Source of the DNA: Anaerolineaceae bacterium
GTDB lineage: Bacteria; Chloroflexota; Anaerolineae; Anaerolineales; Anaerolineaceae
Direction: 5' to 3'
DNA length: 64,000 nucleotides
Assembly: GCA_016841525.1 (NCBI GenBank)
Contig: JAENYZ010000006.1
Span: 62,001 to 126,000, forward strand
Shown: positions 55,500 to 63,813 of the stretch, piece after piece
Layout of the letters: every line of letters starts with the position of its first letter
Position numbering within the stretch: the stretch's first letter is position 1
The notes under the pieces: generated by a model
Databases searched by the model: none
Seen by the model: only the letters and a program-made list of their open reading frames with translations
What the model was told of the DNA's origin: nothing
Program-made: the position numbers and the translations under genes

Positions 55500-57412
55500 T
55501 GCGATTTGGATTAATTGGTCAGCCCAACTGCGGGAAAAGTACATTATTTAACCAAATTGCTGGTTACAAAGCAGAAACTGGCAATTTTAGCGGCACCACA
55601 GTGACATTTACAGAAAGCAAGGTCCGATTGCTGGGGCAGGTTGTTGATGTTGTGGATTTGCCTGGCACCTACACATTAGCAGGTACAAACCCTGCAGAGC
55701 GTGAAGTTATAAAATATTTAACATCAAACGAAGTTGACGTTGTTGTTAATGTTCTGGATGCCTCACGTTTGTCCCATGGTTTGGCAATGACTGTTGAATT
55801 ATTAGAGCTTGAAATCCCTCTTGTGATTGCATTAAATATGATGGATGAAGCCGACAGGATGGGCATTCTTGTTGATGTCAGGGCACTGGAAGAATTTTTG
55901 GGTGCGCCTGTTGTTCCAATGATCGCTTCCAAGGGTCGCGGCATTCAACCGTTGTTCACCAAAGCTTTTCAGGTTGGCAAAGATGACAAAATTCCCGTTC
56001 AACCCAGATACAGTGAGGATATTGAAACTTATTTAACTATTCTCGAAACCAATCTCAAAAATGTTAAGAGCTATTTGAAGCCGAGGGCTTTAGCCATCAA
56101 ATTAATTGAAGGCGATGAAGCTATCCTGAAGGATGTACTCGATCAGAAGCCGGAAATCCAGGATGACCTGAGATCTATTCGAGAAGGTTTGCGGCATACG
56201 CGAGGTCAATCCTCTGATTGGGTGATCAGTGGAGAACGAAGTTCCCTGGCAGAACAGATTGCGAACAGAATCATCAAACAAGGTAAGCGGCATGTCACTT
56301 TTCGTGACAAATTGGACGATATTCTTCTCCATCCGCTTTTGGGTTATGTATTTTTAGTTCTTATTTTATATTTGTTCTTCCAAGCAGTCTACAGCCTGGG
56401 GGGCTTAATTGAGACGCCATTGATGGCATTGTTTGAGCAATTGGAAACCTGGGCGGTCAGTTTATTAGGTGAAAATCAAAACATCATAACTGAATTAGTG
56501 ATTGGCATGATCCAGGGTGTTGCAGGCGGTGTGGCAATTGTCCTGCCGTACCTGGTGCCTTTTTTGATAGGTTTGGGCGTTTTGGAAGATGTAGGATATC
56601 TGCCTCGCGTTGCCTTCTTAATGGACTCCTTGATGCACAAAATTGGGCTTCATGGCAAATCCATTGTTCCCTTCATTCTTGGTTTTGGCTGTAATGTGCC
56701 GGCGATTATGTCCACACGGATTTTGGAGGATAAGCGGGAGCGTTTTATTTCAGCAGCATTGTCCACGTTGGTACCCTGTGCTGCCCGATTATCCGTCGTC
56801 TTCGGACTGGTTGCTTTTTATCTGGGGCCTGCTCTTGCCCTTGGAATTTATCTATTCAATCTTTTTGTCATTGCCCTCACCGCGAAAATTCTTTCTAAAC
56901 TTGTTCCGGACAATTCACCTGGTTTGATATTAGAGATGCCGGTGTACCGGGTTCCGACACTTCGAACGGTGTTAAACAAAGCCTGGTGGCGCATTCGGGA
57001 GTTTATCGTAGAAGCATGGCCGTTATTGATTGTTGGCAGCATCGTCCTGGCGATTTTGAACCATCTTAATATCGCCTTTTATTTGAATACCCTGGTCAGA
57101 CCGCTCTCCTGGCTTTTAGGTTTGCCACAGGAAGTTGGCGTTCCATTGATATTTGGCGTATTGCGTAAGGAATTATCCCTGGTCATGCTGGGGCAGGCTT
57201 TAGGAAGTATGTCATTTTCTGATGTGCTGACGCCAGTCCAAATGGTGACCTATGCCGTATTTGTGGTTTTTTACATTCCATGTTTGGCCACTATGGTTGT
57301 GATACGAAAAGAATTAGGGACCAAAGCGATGTGGTATATCGCAGCGATGACAATTGTTATTGCTACAATGGCAGCGTTATTCGCCCGTGGAATTACAGAA
57401 ATATTTTTTTAG
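55499..57412 (+). CDS. feoB: Ferrous iron transporter FeoB
   Basis: 637 residues. The N-terminal G domain has GQPNCGKST (G1), the switch region GNFSGTTV, DLPGTYTL (G3) and LNMMDEAD (G4). The C-terminal half has about eight membrane helices with the two Gate motifs, including LPYLVPFLIGLGVLEDVGYLPR and GFGCNVPAIMSTR; a conserved Cys lies in each of GFGCNVPA, VPCAARL and IPCLATM. Imports Fe2+ under anoxic conditions. In-frame TTG at 55496 is rejected in favour of ATG 55499. A methyltransferase gene follows within 10 bases. Confidence 0.97.
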   Translation: MRFGLIGQPNCGKSTLFNQIAGYKAETGNFSGTTVTFTESKVRLLGQVVDVVDLPGTYTLAGTNPAEREVIKYLTSNEVDVVVNVLDASRLSHGLAMTVELLELEIPLVIALNMMDEADRMGILVDVRALEEFLGAPVVPMIASKGRGIQPLFTKAFQVGKDDKIPVQPRYSEDIETYLTILETNLKNVKSYLKPRALAIKLIEGDEAILKDVLDQKPEIQDDLRSIREGLRHTRGQSSDWVISGERSSLAEQIANRIIKQGKRHVTFRDKLDDILLHPLLGYVFLVLILYLFFQAVYSLGGLIETPLMALFEQLETWAVSLLGENQNIITELVIGMIQGVAGGVAIVLPYLVPFLIGLGVLEDVGYLPRVAFLMDSLMHKIGLHGKSIVPFILGFGCNVPAIMSTRILEDKRERFISAALSTLVPCAARLSVVFGLVAFYLGPALALGIYLFNLFVIALTAKILSKLVPDNSPGLILEMPVYRVPTLRTVLNKAWWRIREFIVEAWPLLIVGSIVLAILNHLNIAFYLNTLVRPLSWLLGLPQEVGVPLIFGVLRKELSLVMLGQALGSMSFSDVLTPVQMVTYAVFVVFYIPCLATMVVIRKELGTKAMWYIAAMTIVIATMAALFARGITEIFF

Positions 57413-57421
57413 CAGGTGATG

Positions 57422-57994
57422 ATGGCAAAATTTGACCATTTTAATTTGATCAGCCCACTATACGATTTTGTTTTTGGCAGGCGAGTTGATAATGAAATTG
57501 TTGACTTAGCTGATACTGCTGAAGATCAGGTAGTGCTTGATGTCGGTGGCGGCACTGGCAGGGTCAGTTTGCTTTTCAAAGAGAAGGTTAAGAATGTCAT
57601 AATCGCAGATTCCTCTGTTAATATGCTCAAAGAAGCCCAGGAAAAAGGTCTGTCCATCGTCAATTCCAACTCCGAGTGCTTGCCTTTCCCCGATGAATCA
57701 ATTCATCGAGTTATAATGGTAGATGCTTTTCATCATGTAAAAAACCAGCATGATACAATTGAAGAAATGTGGCGGGTTCTTAAAACGGATGGTTTCATCA
57801 TCATTGAAGAACCGGATATCAATAATTTCTATGTTAAATTAATAGCGGTAGGAGAAAAATTATTATTGATGCGCAGCCATTTTGTATCTCCATCTCGCAT
57901 TGCAGAAATGGGGGATTTTGATGGTAGGGCTGCTGTCGATATTACTCGCAGTAAGGGTAATGCCTGGATCAGGATAAAAAAGGAGAAAGTTTAA
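57422..57994 (+). CDS. Class I SAM-dependent methyltransferase in the feo operon
   Basis: 190 residues. Motif I is VVLDVGGGTGRVSLLF, followed by IIADSSVNMLKEA, FPDESIHRVIMVDAFHHV and EEMWRVLKTDGFIIIEEP: a UbiE-like methyltransferase without an extra domain. Starts at 57416 (GTG), 57419 and 57422 (ATG) are all in frame; 57422 has the best spacing to AGG at 57414-57416. It directly abuts the SCP2 gene (stop 57992-57994, next ATG 57995). Substrate unknown; a lipid or quinone is conceivable. Confidence 0.85.
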   Translation: MAKFDHFNLISPLYDFVFGRRVDNEIVDLADTAEDQVVLDVGGGTGRVSLLFKEKVKNVIIADSSVNMLKEAQEKGLSIVNSNSECLPFPDESIHRVIMVDAFHHVKNQHDTIEEMWRVLKTDGFIIIEEPDINNFYVKLIAVGEKLLLMRSHFVSPSRIAEMGDFDGRAAVDITRSKGNAWIRIKKEKV

Positions 57995-58327
57995 ATGGAA
58001 GAATTGAATGTCAGTCAAATTATGAAGCGAATTCCGGAATATTTTAATCCTGAGGAGGCAAAAGGGATTGAAGCGGTCGTGCAATGTTTCTTTTCAGGGG
58101 AACAGGCATCCAACTGGTTTGTCGTCATTAAAGACCAAACTTGTGAAGTTGAAGAGGGTCAGACTGATCATCCTGACATCACCATCAAAGCAAAAGGGGA
58201 AGAGGGAGTTAAGTTGTTCACAGGTGAAATGGATCCGATGCGTGCGTTTTTACTACGAAAAGTTAAGGTAAGCGGCGATATGGCATTGGGGATGAAATTA
58301 TTAAATTTATTTGATCGTCCATATTAA
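57995..58327 (+). CDS. SCP2 sterol/lipid-binding domain protein
   Basis: 110 residues, one SCP2 domain: VQCFFSGEQASNWFVVIKD, PDITIKAKGEEGVKLFTGEMDPMRAF (two blocks) and KVKVSGDMALGMKL are standard family features. SCP2 domains bind lipids or fatty acids in a hydrophobic tunnel. It is immediately downstream of the methyltransferase without a gap, so the two may work on the same hydrophobic substrate. No signal peptide; cytoplasmic. Confidence 0.88.
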   Translation: MEELNVSQIMKRIPEYFNPEEAKGIEAVVQCFFSGEQASNWFVVIKDQTCEVEEGQTDHPDITIKAKGEEGVKLFTGEMDPMRAFLLRKVKVSGDMALGMKLLNLFDRPY

Positions 58328-58368
58328 GACTTACATCATTGCATTATTAAAGCAGTTACTTACCATTT

Positions 58369-58716
58369 CTAATACAGCCCCCAATCATCTGCGAGCCCTT
58401 CTTCCATCATTGTAGGGTCCCAGGTTTCACGCCCATAGTTAATTTTTGTTGGCATTTCAAGAATCGTTTCCGCCTTCTTTCTGGTGCTTTCCATTATGGA
58501 AGGCCCATAAGGGCAGAATGGTGTTGTCAGGATCATAGTAATAACTGCGTGGTCAGATTTAACTTCAATATTTCTAACCAATCCAAGCTCCAAAATATTC
58601 AAGCCTAACTCAGGGTCAATTATCTCGCTCAAGCCATCTTCCAGGGCAGGAACATAATCAGGATGTGAGTTTTCGATGTCCCAGATTGGCATATTATCAA
58701 TGCTGTTGTCGTTCAT
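58369..58716 (-). CDS. DUF59 (MIP18/SufT-like) iron-sulfur assembly protein
   Basis: 115 residues. ALEDGLSEIIDPELGLNILELGLV is the DUF59 signature (in two adjoining blocks), and TTPFCPYGPSIMES carries the conserved reactive Cys. DUF59 proteins, including SufT and eukaryotic CIA2, help mature Fe-S proteins. An ATG at 58716 with GGAGAG four bases before it is chosen; the longer frame to 58773 overlaps the regulator gene. It lies 16 bases after the SufR-like regulator in one transcript and across from sufCBD. Confidence 0.88.
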   Translation of the reverse strand: MNDNSIDNMPIWDIENSHPDYVPALEDGLSEIIDPELGLNILELGLVRNIEVKSDHAVITMILTTPFCPYGPSIMESTRKKAETILEMPTKINYGRETWDPTMMEEGLADDWGLY

Positions 58717-58732
58717 GTTTCTCTCCATTTTT

Positions 58733-59341
58733 TTATTCTGAAATCTGATATGTACAGCGCTCATCGCCATCAAGGATACATGTCACTTTTTTGACGGGGG
58801 TTGAAAGAAATTCTGAAATCAGATGCATATCTAAATTGCAAATCTCAGGATAATCTTTACCCACCTGGAAATAGGGACAGGATAAGGATGAAATTTCGTA
58901 GGAGTCATTGCCCTTCTCATACTCAATAATGAAACCTTCACGAGTCAGGACTTGTTTAAGGGTTTCGATTCTTGCATCTAAAGTTTTTCCATCGAGGTCT
59001 TCTTTATGCGCTTGCGCCATCACAATTCCAATTTCACTAAACAGAGATTCCACTTCCTCTTCCGACATTTTGTCTTTTAAAGTACCAATTAGGCGTTTGG
59101 TCAGACGAAGGTAACTGGTAGGAAATTTCTCAACGCCTTCATCAGTTAATGAATAAATCAATCTTGGCCGACCTACCCCATGCCGCTCCTCAGAAGATAC
59201 AACTAGATCATCTGCTTCCAGAGAGGTGAGATGGTGCCTGATGGATATCCCATTGATACCAACTGCATCTGCGAGATCGTTTATCGTCGAACCGGGATAG
59301 GATAGCAATGTGTGCAATATTTTTTCGCGTGTGCTTTTCAT
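58733..59341 (-). CDS. SufR-like iron-sulfur transcriptional regulator
   Basis: 202 residues. The N-terminal winged helix (TINDLADAVGINGISIRHHLTSLEADD in parts, then GVGRPRLIYSLTDEG as the wing) is DeoR/ArsR-like. The C-terminal part has Cys155, Cys168, Cys188 and Cys196 (SCPYF, EICNL, VTCILDG, RCTYQI), the arrangement of SufR-type sensors that carry a Fe-S cluster. Proximity to a DUF59 gene and the suf operon supports control of Fe-S biogenesis. Its promoter overlaps a perfect palindrome at 59422-59447. Confidence 0.88.
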   Translation of the reverse strand: MKSTREKILHTLLSYPGSTINDLADAVGINGISIRHHLTSLEADDLVVSSEERHGVGRPRLIYSLTDEGVEKFPTSYLRLTKRLIGTLKDKMSEEEVESLFSEIGIVMAQAHKEDLDGKTLDARIETLKQVLTREGFIIEYEKGNDSYEISSLSCPYFQVGKDYPEICNLDMHLISEFLSTPVKKVTCILDGDERCTYQISE

Positions 59342-59392
59342 AATTTAAACCTAAAAATAACGATAGAAATACTCCGAATTCATTTGATGGTG

Positions 59393-59422
59393 ATTTTAGC
59401 ACGCAAGGGATAATGTTGTCAA
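59393..59422 (-). promoter_or_regulatory. Promoter of the SufR-like gene
   Basis: On the minus strand TTGACA (59422-59417), 18-base spacer, TAAAAT (59398-59393), about 52 bases before the ATG. Confidence 0.75.
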
Positions 59423-59447
59423 TATTTAAGATATTTATCTTAAATAT
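59422..59447. promoter_or_regulatory. Perfect 26-bp palindrome, likely regulator operator
   Basis: Arms ATATTTAAGAT and ATCTTAAATAT (11 bases each, no mismatch) around ATTT. One arm touches the -35 box of the SufR-like gene. On the minus strand the arm plus -35 reads TTAAATATTGACA, and the identical 13 bases occur at the sufC promoter (61473-61485). Confidence 0.7.
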
Positions 59448-59470
59448 CCTGAACAGTTTTGTTTCTTAAC

Positions 59471-59508
59471 AAAAAAGATGCCCATTGTGAAATGAGCATC
59501 TTTTGTGT
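59471..59508. terminator. Intrinsic terminator after the DhaL-like gene
   Basis: Hairpin AAAAGATGC ... GCATCTTTT (59473-59481 and 59496-59504) with an inner CATT/AATG stem and a GTGA loop, flanked by A and T tracts. It serves minus-strand gene 59523-60236; the T run on plus would also stop opposing transcription. Confidence 0.85.
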
Positions 59509-59522
59509 TTAATAAGATGGGT

Positions 59523-60236
59523 TTATTTGTTCAGGCTGCCCACAAAATTCATAATCGTAGAAGCGACAATAGAGCCAGATTGTGCACGATGGCTTGATTT
59601 GCCCATTGGGCTTGCTGCCATCAAGGCGCTCATTATTGCCTCCATGTTGCTGTCACCCGATTGTTTGGATTGGAAATAAGCCATCCCAGCCTGCATTAAG
59701 TCATCCAGCCCCAGGGATTGATCTGAATCAGCTTGTTCGCTGGTTTGTCCTGTTAAACCTGATAATAAGGACCCAAGAATATTGTCGGTTTGTGACGATT
59801 GGTTTGATGGTGTAGGCTTGCTGGATTGCCCAGCAAAACCAGATAATAATGAACCTAAAATATTGTCACTTTGGGCTTGTGGTTTTGGTTCAGGCTGTTC
59901 TACACCTAGAAGACTTTGCAGCAAAACACTCATTGATTTTTCATTCAGATCTTGCCCTGACAGGTTTCTGGCAGCATTTTCAAGGCCATGAGCGTAAAGC
60001 TTAGCTGATCCACTGTTTGTTTTTTCTTTTACAACCTGACTTGCATAGGCAAGCTGGTCTTCCACGGGTTTCCCAGATCGTTTTGCAACAGCATTTTGTG
60101 CCAGGTTGAAAATTTGGACCATGTTATCGCCGTGGTTATGGTTGTAGGAATCAGCTTCGTTTAATGTTTCTTTGTTTTGGGCAAGCTGCTTGGTGATGCT
60201 TCCAAACAATGTCGCGAGGTCTATCGAGCTTGCCAT
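59523..60236 (-). CDS. Protein of unknown function with DhaL-like N-terminus and an internal repeat
   Basis: 237 residues, no signal or membrane segment. Residues ~1-110 weakly resemble the DhaL/DAK2 fold: NHNHGDNM sits where DhaL has DGDHGxNM, and SGSAKLYAHGLENAA resembles the later glycine loop, but both metal-binding Asp are Asn. Residues 122-138 and 149-165 are an imperfect repeat, (S/T)DNILGSLLSG with a following GQ(S/T)S, in a Gln/Ser/Pro-rich linker; a Met/Ala-rich tail follows. It starts one base after the stop of the LysM gene, so both are expressed together. Function unknown. Confidence 0.75.
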   Translation of the reverse strand: MASSIDLATLFGSITKQLAQNKETLNEADSYNHNHGDNMVQIFNLAQNAVAKRSGKPVEDQLAYASQVVKEKTNSGSAKLYAHGLENAARNLSGQDLNEKSMSVLLQSLLGVEQPEPKPQAQSDNILGSLLSGFAGQSSKPTPSNQSSQTDNILGSLLSGLTGQTSEQADSDQSLGLDDLMQAGMAYFQSKQSGDSNMEAIMSALMAASPMGKSSHRAQSGSIVASTIMNFVGSLNK

Positions 60237-60237
60237 C

Positions 60238-60735
60238 TTAGTCTTTTAAATCCTCTGGTAATTCAGGGATTTCAAGTTCCATGCCTTCACGGACATTTCT
60301 TTCATTTCCCTGAAGTGCTTCTTTGTTTTGTTCAAGGATCAATTGCCAGTAGGGTGGGGTAGCATGCTTGTAATATTTCAGAGCCAGGTGGCTTAAGGTT
60401 TCACCAGCGGCAACTTTGTGGGTTGTCATGACCTTTGTTTCCTTTGCTTGTTCCAGTCCAGCCATTCGCTCTTCTTTAATTTTTCTTCGGGCATCAATCA
60501 TTTTTTCGCGTTCTGCTTCTCTAAGTTTTGCTTCAAGTTCTTTGATGCGTTTTTCTGCTGCGTCAGCTTCGGCAGAGACTTTGGATTTATCTCTGTTCTG
60601 ATCTAAAAGTGATTTTATCGCTTTCTTAGAAGCTTCTAATTCTTCTTCTAATTTTGCAATTTCCTCTTTTTCGTCTTTGCTGGAAAATGCATCGGTTACC
60701 TTACCGAAAATACCTTTTTTCTCTTTATCAGCCAT
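60238..60735 (-). CDS. Coiled-coil protein with C-terminal LysM domain
   Basis: 165 residues. Charged coiled coil from about 15 to 95, then a LysM domain (about 107-158: HKVAAGETLSHLALKYYKH, YWQLILEQNKEAL, REGMELEIPEL). LysM usually binds peptidoglycan or chitin, but there is no signal peptide, so this belongs to the cytoplasmic LysM class (like YgaU/Kbp) found with unknown partners. AGGAG precedes the ATG. The downstream gene begins one base after its stop, indicating a functional pair. Confidence 0.85.
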   Translation of the reverse strand: MADKEKKGIFGKVTDAFSSKDEKEEIAKLEEELEASKKAIKSLLDQNRDKSKVSAEADAAEKRIKELEAKLREAEREKMIDARRKIKEERMAGLEQAKETKVMTTHKVAAGETLSHLALKYYKHATPPYWQLILEQNKEALQGNERNVREGMELEIPELPEDLKD

Positions 60736-60988
60736 TTTAACTCCTTTGTTTTTTTATTTGACTAAATTAATTTTACCTCATTGAATTTCATAATATATAT
60801 ATAATTTGTTAGAATTGTCTTTTTGGTGTTTTTTATATCGTTTCTAATAGCAGGAAACGACCGGTTTTGCAAAATGTTCTTACATTAATTGGCTTCGTAC
60901 AAAGAGGTTGTTTCCCGATGATATTTACCTAAGGAAATAAAAATTTTAGTCGTTACAGGGATTGTTTGAACGTGCATTGAGGATTTTT
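60736..60988. other. AT-rich intergenic region
   Basis: Between divergent genes. It includes an alternating TATATATATA run near 60795. I see no open frame, RNA gene or clear hairpin. Confidence 0.6.
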
Positions 60989-61017
60989 TTGCAATATTTA
61001 TAGTTTTATTATAAAAT
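60989..61017 (+). promoter_or_regulatory. Promoter of the small membrane protein gene
   Basis: TTGCAA (60989-60994), 17-base spacer, TAAAAT (61012-61017), about 35 bases before the ATG. Confidence 0.65.
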
Positions 61018-61052
61018 ATATATCCAAGGTAAATTATTCTTCAGGAGGAATG

Positions 61053-61223
61053 ATGAAACTAAATGCTCCAAAAAACATTACATGGATTATCGCGTTGGTA
61101 TTAGGACTTTTGGCAATATTATCAAGATTTACTTCATTGCCAATTATTACAGATAATAATTTTTGGGTCCTGGCAATTGGTTGGGCATTATTAATTCTTG
61201 CCACTTATCTGAAGGATCTATAA
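61053..61223 (+). CDS. Small two-helix membrane protein, 56 residues
   Basis: The frame encodes MKLNAPKNITW, a hydrophobic helix (IIALVLGLLAILSRF), a short polar turn (TSLPIITDNNFW), and a second helix (VLAIGWALLILATYL) ending KDL. A perfect AGGAGG (61043-61048) and a near-consensus promoter precede it, so translation is very likely. Tandem ATGs lie at 61050 and 61053; the second is better spaced. No recognised family. It is a stand-alone transcript between the LysM gene and sufC. Confidence 0.8.
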   Translation: MKLNAPKNITWIIALVLGLLAILSRFTSLPIITDNNFWVLAIGWALLILATYLKDL

Positions 61224-61479
61224 CCTATCATTAGAGTCTTTTTATCGCTTTATCGATAGGATCTTCAAAGATTCTGTTTAAGTAGGGCTTAAATTATTTA
61301 TTAGCACGCTTTGGGTTGATATATCAAGGTGTGCTAATTTAAGTTAAATTTAGTCGTCAATTTACAATTTTTTTTAATAGGTGGTTTAATCGCAAAAAAA
61401 TTAGTTGGTGGGAGTCGAAAACCTAATTGTTTTTATAGGTGTGTAATATCAATAATTTATTATATTTTTATGTTAAATA
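61224..61479. other. Intergenic region upstream of the suf promoter
   Basis: AT-rich, without an open frame or RNA gene that I can support. The only signals recognised are at its right end, where the sufC promoter and the shared half-site begin. Confidence 0.55.
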
Positions 61480-61508
61480 TTGACACTTAAAATTACGCAT
61501 GCTATAAT
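61480..61508 (+). promoter_or_regulatory. Consensus promoter of the sufCBD operon with shared half-site
   Basis: TTGACA (61480-61485), exactly 17 bases, TATAAT (61503-61508): a full consensus. The -35 box is embedded in TTAAATATTGACA (61473-61485), the same 13 bases as at the SufR-like promoter. The 5' UTR is about 65 bases. Confidence 0.9.
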
Positions 61509-61581
61509 TCGGATGCTTAATTCTATTATGATAAATCAGATAAAATTGGTAATTAAAAAATCTTGCCTTTGAGGAGATTAA

Positions 61582-62358
61582 ATGTCAGCCTTAGAAATTA
61601 AAAATTTGCATGTTTCCATTGACGAGACGCCTATCATTAAGGGGCTAAACCTTAAGGTGAACAAGGGTGAGGTGCACGCAATCATGGGGCCGAATGGGAC
61701 AGGCAAGTCAACCCTTGCATACGCAGTAATGGGACATCCAAAATATGAGATCACCGATGGGGATATCCTTGTCGATGGTGCGAGTGTTCTTGAATTGGCA
61801 CCTGATGAACGTTCACGAGCAGGTGTTTTCCTCGCATTTCAATACCCGGTATCCATTCCCGGTGTGACGGTGGCAAATTTTCTTCGAACGGCACTTAATG
61901 CACGACACCGCCATATGGAGCCACCTCAAGGAGATATTTCAGTTTTAGAATTTAGAAAACTGCTCAAATCCAAGATGGACTTGCTTGAGATGGATTATGC
62001 TTTTGGCGGCCGTTATTTGAATGAGGGTTTTTCAGGTGGGGAGAAAAAACGAACGGAAGTATTACAATTAGCTGTTTTGGAGCCCGCTTTTGCCATTCTT
62101 GACGAAACGGATTCAGGTCTCGATATTGACGCCATCAGGATTGTTTCTGAAGGTGTTAATGCCGTCAAGGGTCCAAACATGGGGGTGATGGTCATCACCC
62201 ATTATCAACGAATTTTGAATTATATCAAACCCGATTTTGTTCATATCATGTTTGACGGGCGAATTGTCGAATCTGGTGACCAGGAACTCTCACTTCTTTT
62301 AGAGGATGAAGGTTATGATTGGGTTCGTGAAAAGTATGGACTGGCAGAAGCATCATAA
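61582..62358 (+). CDS. sufC: Fe-S assembly ATPase SufC
   Basis: 258 residues. ABC-type ATPase of the SufBCD scaffold. Walker [10 protein letters not shown] (36-44), signature [10 protein letters not shown], Walker [13 protein letters not shown] and the H-loop VITHYQ are intact; [13 protein letters not shown] is SufC-specific. GAGGAG precedes the ATG. First gene of sufC-sufB-sufD; the order C-B-D without leading sufA/sufE is common in Gram-positive-like systems. Confidence 0.98.
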   Translation: MSALEIKNLHVSIDETPIIKGLNLKVNKGEVHAIMGPNGTGKSTLAYAVMGHPKYEITDGDILVDGASVLELAPDERSRAGVFLAFQYPVSIPGVTVANFLRTALNARHRHMEPPQGDISVLEFRKLLKSKMDLLEMDYAFGGRYLNEGFSGGEKKRTEVLQLAVLEPAFAILDETDSGLDIDAIRIVSEGVNAVKGPNMGVMVITHYQRILNYIKPDFVHIMFDGRIVESGDQELSLLLEDEGYDWVREKYGLAEAS

Positions 62359-62380
62359 GTGAAGATATTGGAGGTCTTCT

Positions 62381-63793
62381 ATGGGTAAGAACCCGGAGAC
62401 TGAGTTTTTAGATGAATTAGGAGAATACCAGTTTGGGTTTAGTGATCCAGAATCATTTGTTTTTAAAAGCAGAAAAGGACTGGACGAAGAGGTTGTAAGG
62501 CAAATTTCTGCTTTGAAGGGCGAACCAAAATGGATGCTGGAATTTCGCCTGAAAGCATTGAAACATTATCAAAACAGACCCATTCCAACCTGGGGTGCTG
62601 ATTTGAGTGATCTGGATTTTGATGATATCTATTATTATCTTAAGCCAACTGAGGGCGAGGGAACATCCTGGGATGATGTCCCCGACACGATAAAAAATAC
62701 GTTTGAAAAGCTTGGTATTCCAGAAGCAGAGCAGAAATATCTTGCTGGTGTTGGTGCACAATACGAATCTGAAATGATTTACCACAGCGTCCAGAAGGAA
62801 TTGGAAGAAATTGGTGTGATCTTTCTCTCAATTGAGGAGGGATTGAGACAACACCCAGATTTATTCCGAGAATATTTTTCAACAGTCATCCCGATTCAGG
62901 ACAATAAATTTGCTGCCCTGAACAGCGCAGTATGGTCTGGCGGTTCTTTTGTTTACATTCCACCAGGTGTGAAAGTTGACCTTCCCCTGCAGGCTTATTT
63001 CAGGTTGAATGCGGCCAATATTGGGCAATTCGAACGCTCATTAATCATTGCTGATGAAGGCGCACAGGTACATTATGTTGAGGGTTGTACTGCACCAACG
63101 TATTCAACAAACTCATTCCACAGCGGCGTGATTGAGATCGTTGTGAAAAAGAACGCCCGCGTCCGCTATTCAACGATCCAAAACTGGTCGAGTAATGTTT
63201 ATAACCTGGTGACGCAGCGTGCTAAGGTATATGAAAACGGTACGATGGAATGGGTCGATGCAAATCTGGGTTCTAAGGTTACTATGAAATATCCTTCATG
63301 TTATTTGATGGAACCGGGGGCACATGGTGAAATTCTATCTGTTGCCTTTGCCGGGCCAAATCAACACCAGGATGCAGGCGGCAAAGCGATTCATTTTGCA
63401 CCAAATACAAGCAGCAAAATTACATCTAAATCGATCAGCCGCGGGAATGGGCGATCCTCTTACCGTGGATTGCTGAAAATTCATGCCAATGCAGAGGGCT
63501 CAAAATCAAACGTGGTTTGTGATGCCCTCTTACTTGACCCCGAATCACGGTCTGATACTTATCCCTACATTGAAGTCGATGCTCATGATGTGAGCCTTGG
63601 TCACGAAGCGACTGTTTCAAAAGTAGGTGATGAGCAGTTGTTTTATTTGATGAGCCGAGGGCTCAGTGAAGAAGAGGCAACAACGATGGTTGTGTCCGGG
63701 TTTATTGAACCGCTGGTTAAAGAACTGCCGATGGAATACGCTGTCGAAATGAACCGCTTAATTCAATTGCAAATGATTGGCTCTGTAGGATAA
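62381..63793 (+). CDS. sufB: Fe-S assembly scaffold SufB
   Basis: 470 residues. The beta-helix core contains [39 protein letters not shown] with the conserved Cys, [16 protein letters not shown] and [14 protein letters not shown]; the C-terminus has [20 protein letters not shown] (in sequence) with the family His and Glu residues. With SufC and SufD it builds Fe-S clusters. 22 bases after sufC. Confidence 0.98.
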   Translation: MGKNPETEFLDELGEYQFGFSDPESFVFKSRKGLDEEVVRQISALKGEPKWMLEFRLKALKHYQNRPIPTWGADLSDLDFDDIYYYLKPTEGEGTSWDDVPDTIKNTFEKLGIPEAEQKYLAGVGAQYESEMIYHSVQKELEEIGVIFLSIEEGLRQHPDLFREYFSTVIPIQDNKFAALNSAVWSGGSFVYIPPGVKVDLPLQAYFRLNAANIGQFERSLIIADEGAQVHYVEGCTAPTYSTNSFHSGVIEIVVKKNARVRYSTIQNWSSNVYNLVTQRAKVYENGTMEWVDANLGSKVTMKYPSCYLMEPGAHGEILSVAFAGPNQHQDAGGKAIHFAPNTSSKITSKSISRGNGRSSYRGLLKIHANAEGSKSNVVCDALLLDPESRSDTYPYIEVDAHDVSLGHEATVSKVGDEQLFYLMSRGLSEEEATTMVVSGFIEPLVKELPMEYAVEMNRLIQLQMIGSVG

Positions 63794-63813
63794 TCGGGAA
63801 AGAAGCACAATAT

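Noticed and set aside
60790-60805. TATATATATA run as a replication or recombination site
   Set aside because: A short alternating AT stretch alone is not evidence for an origin, and no DnaA boxes or flanking dnaA/dnaN genes are seen.
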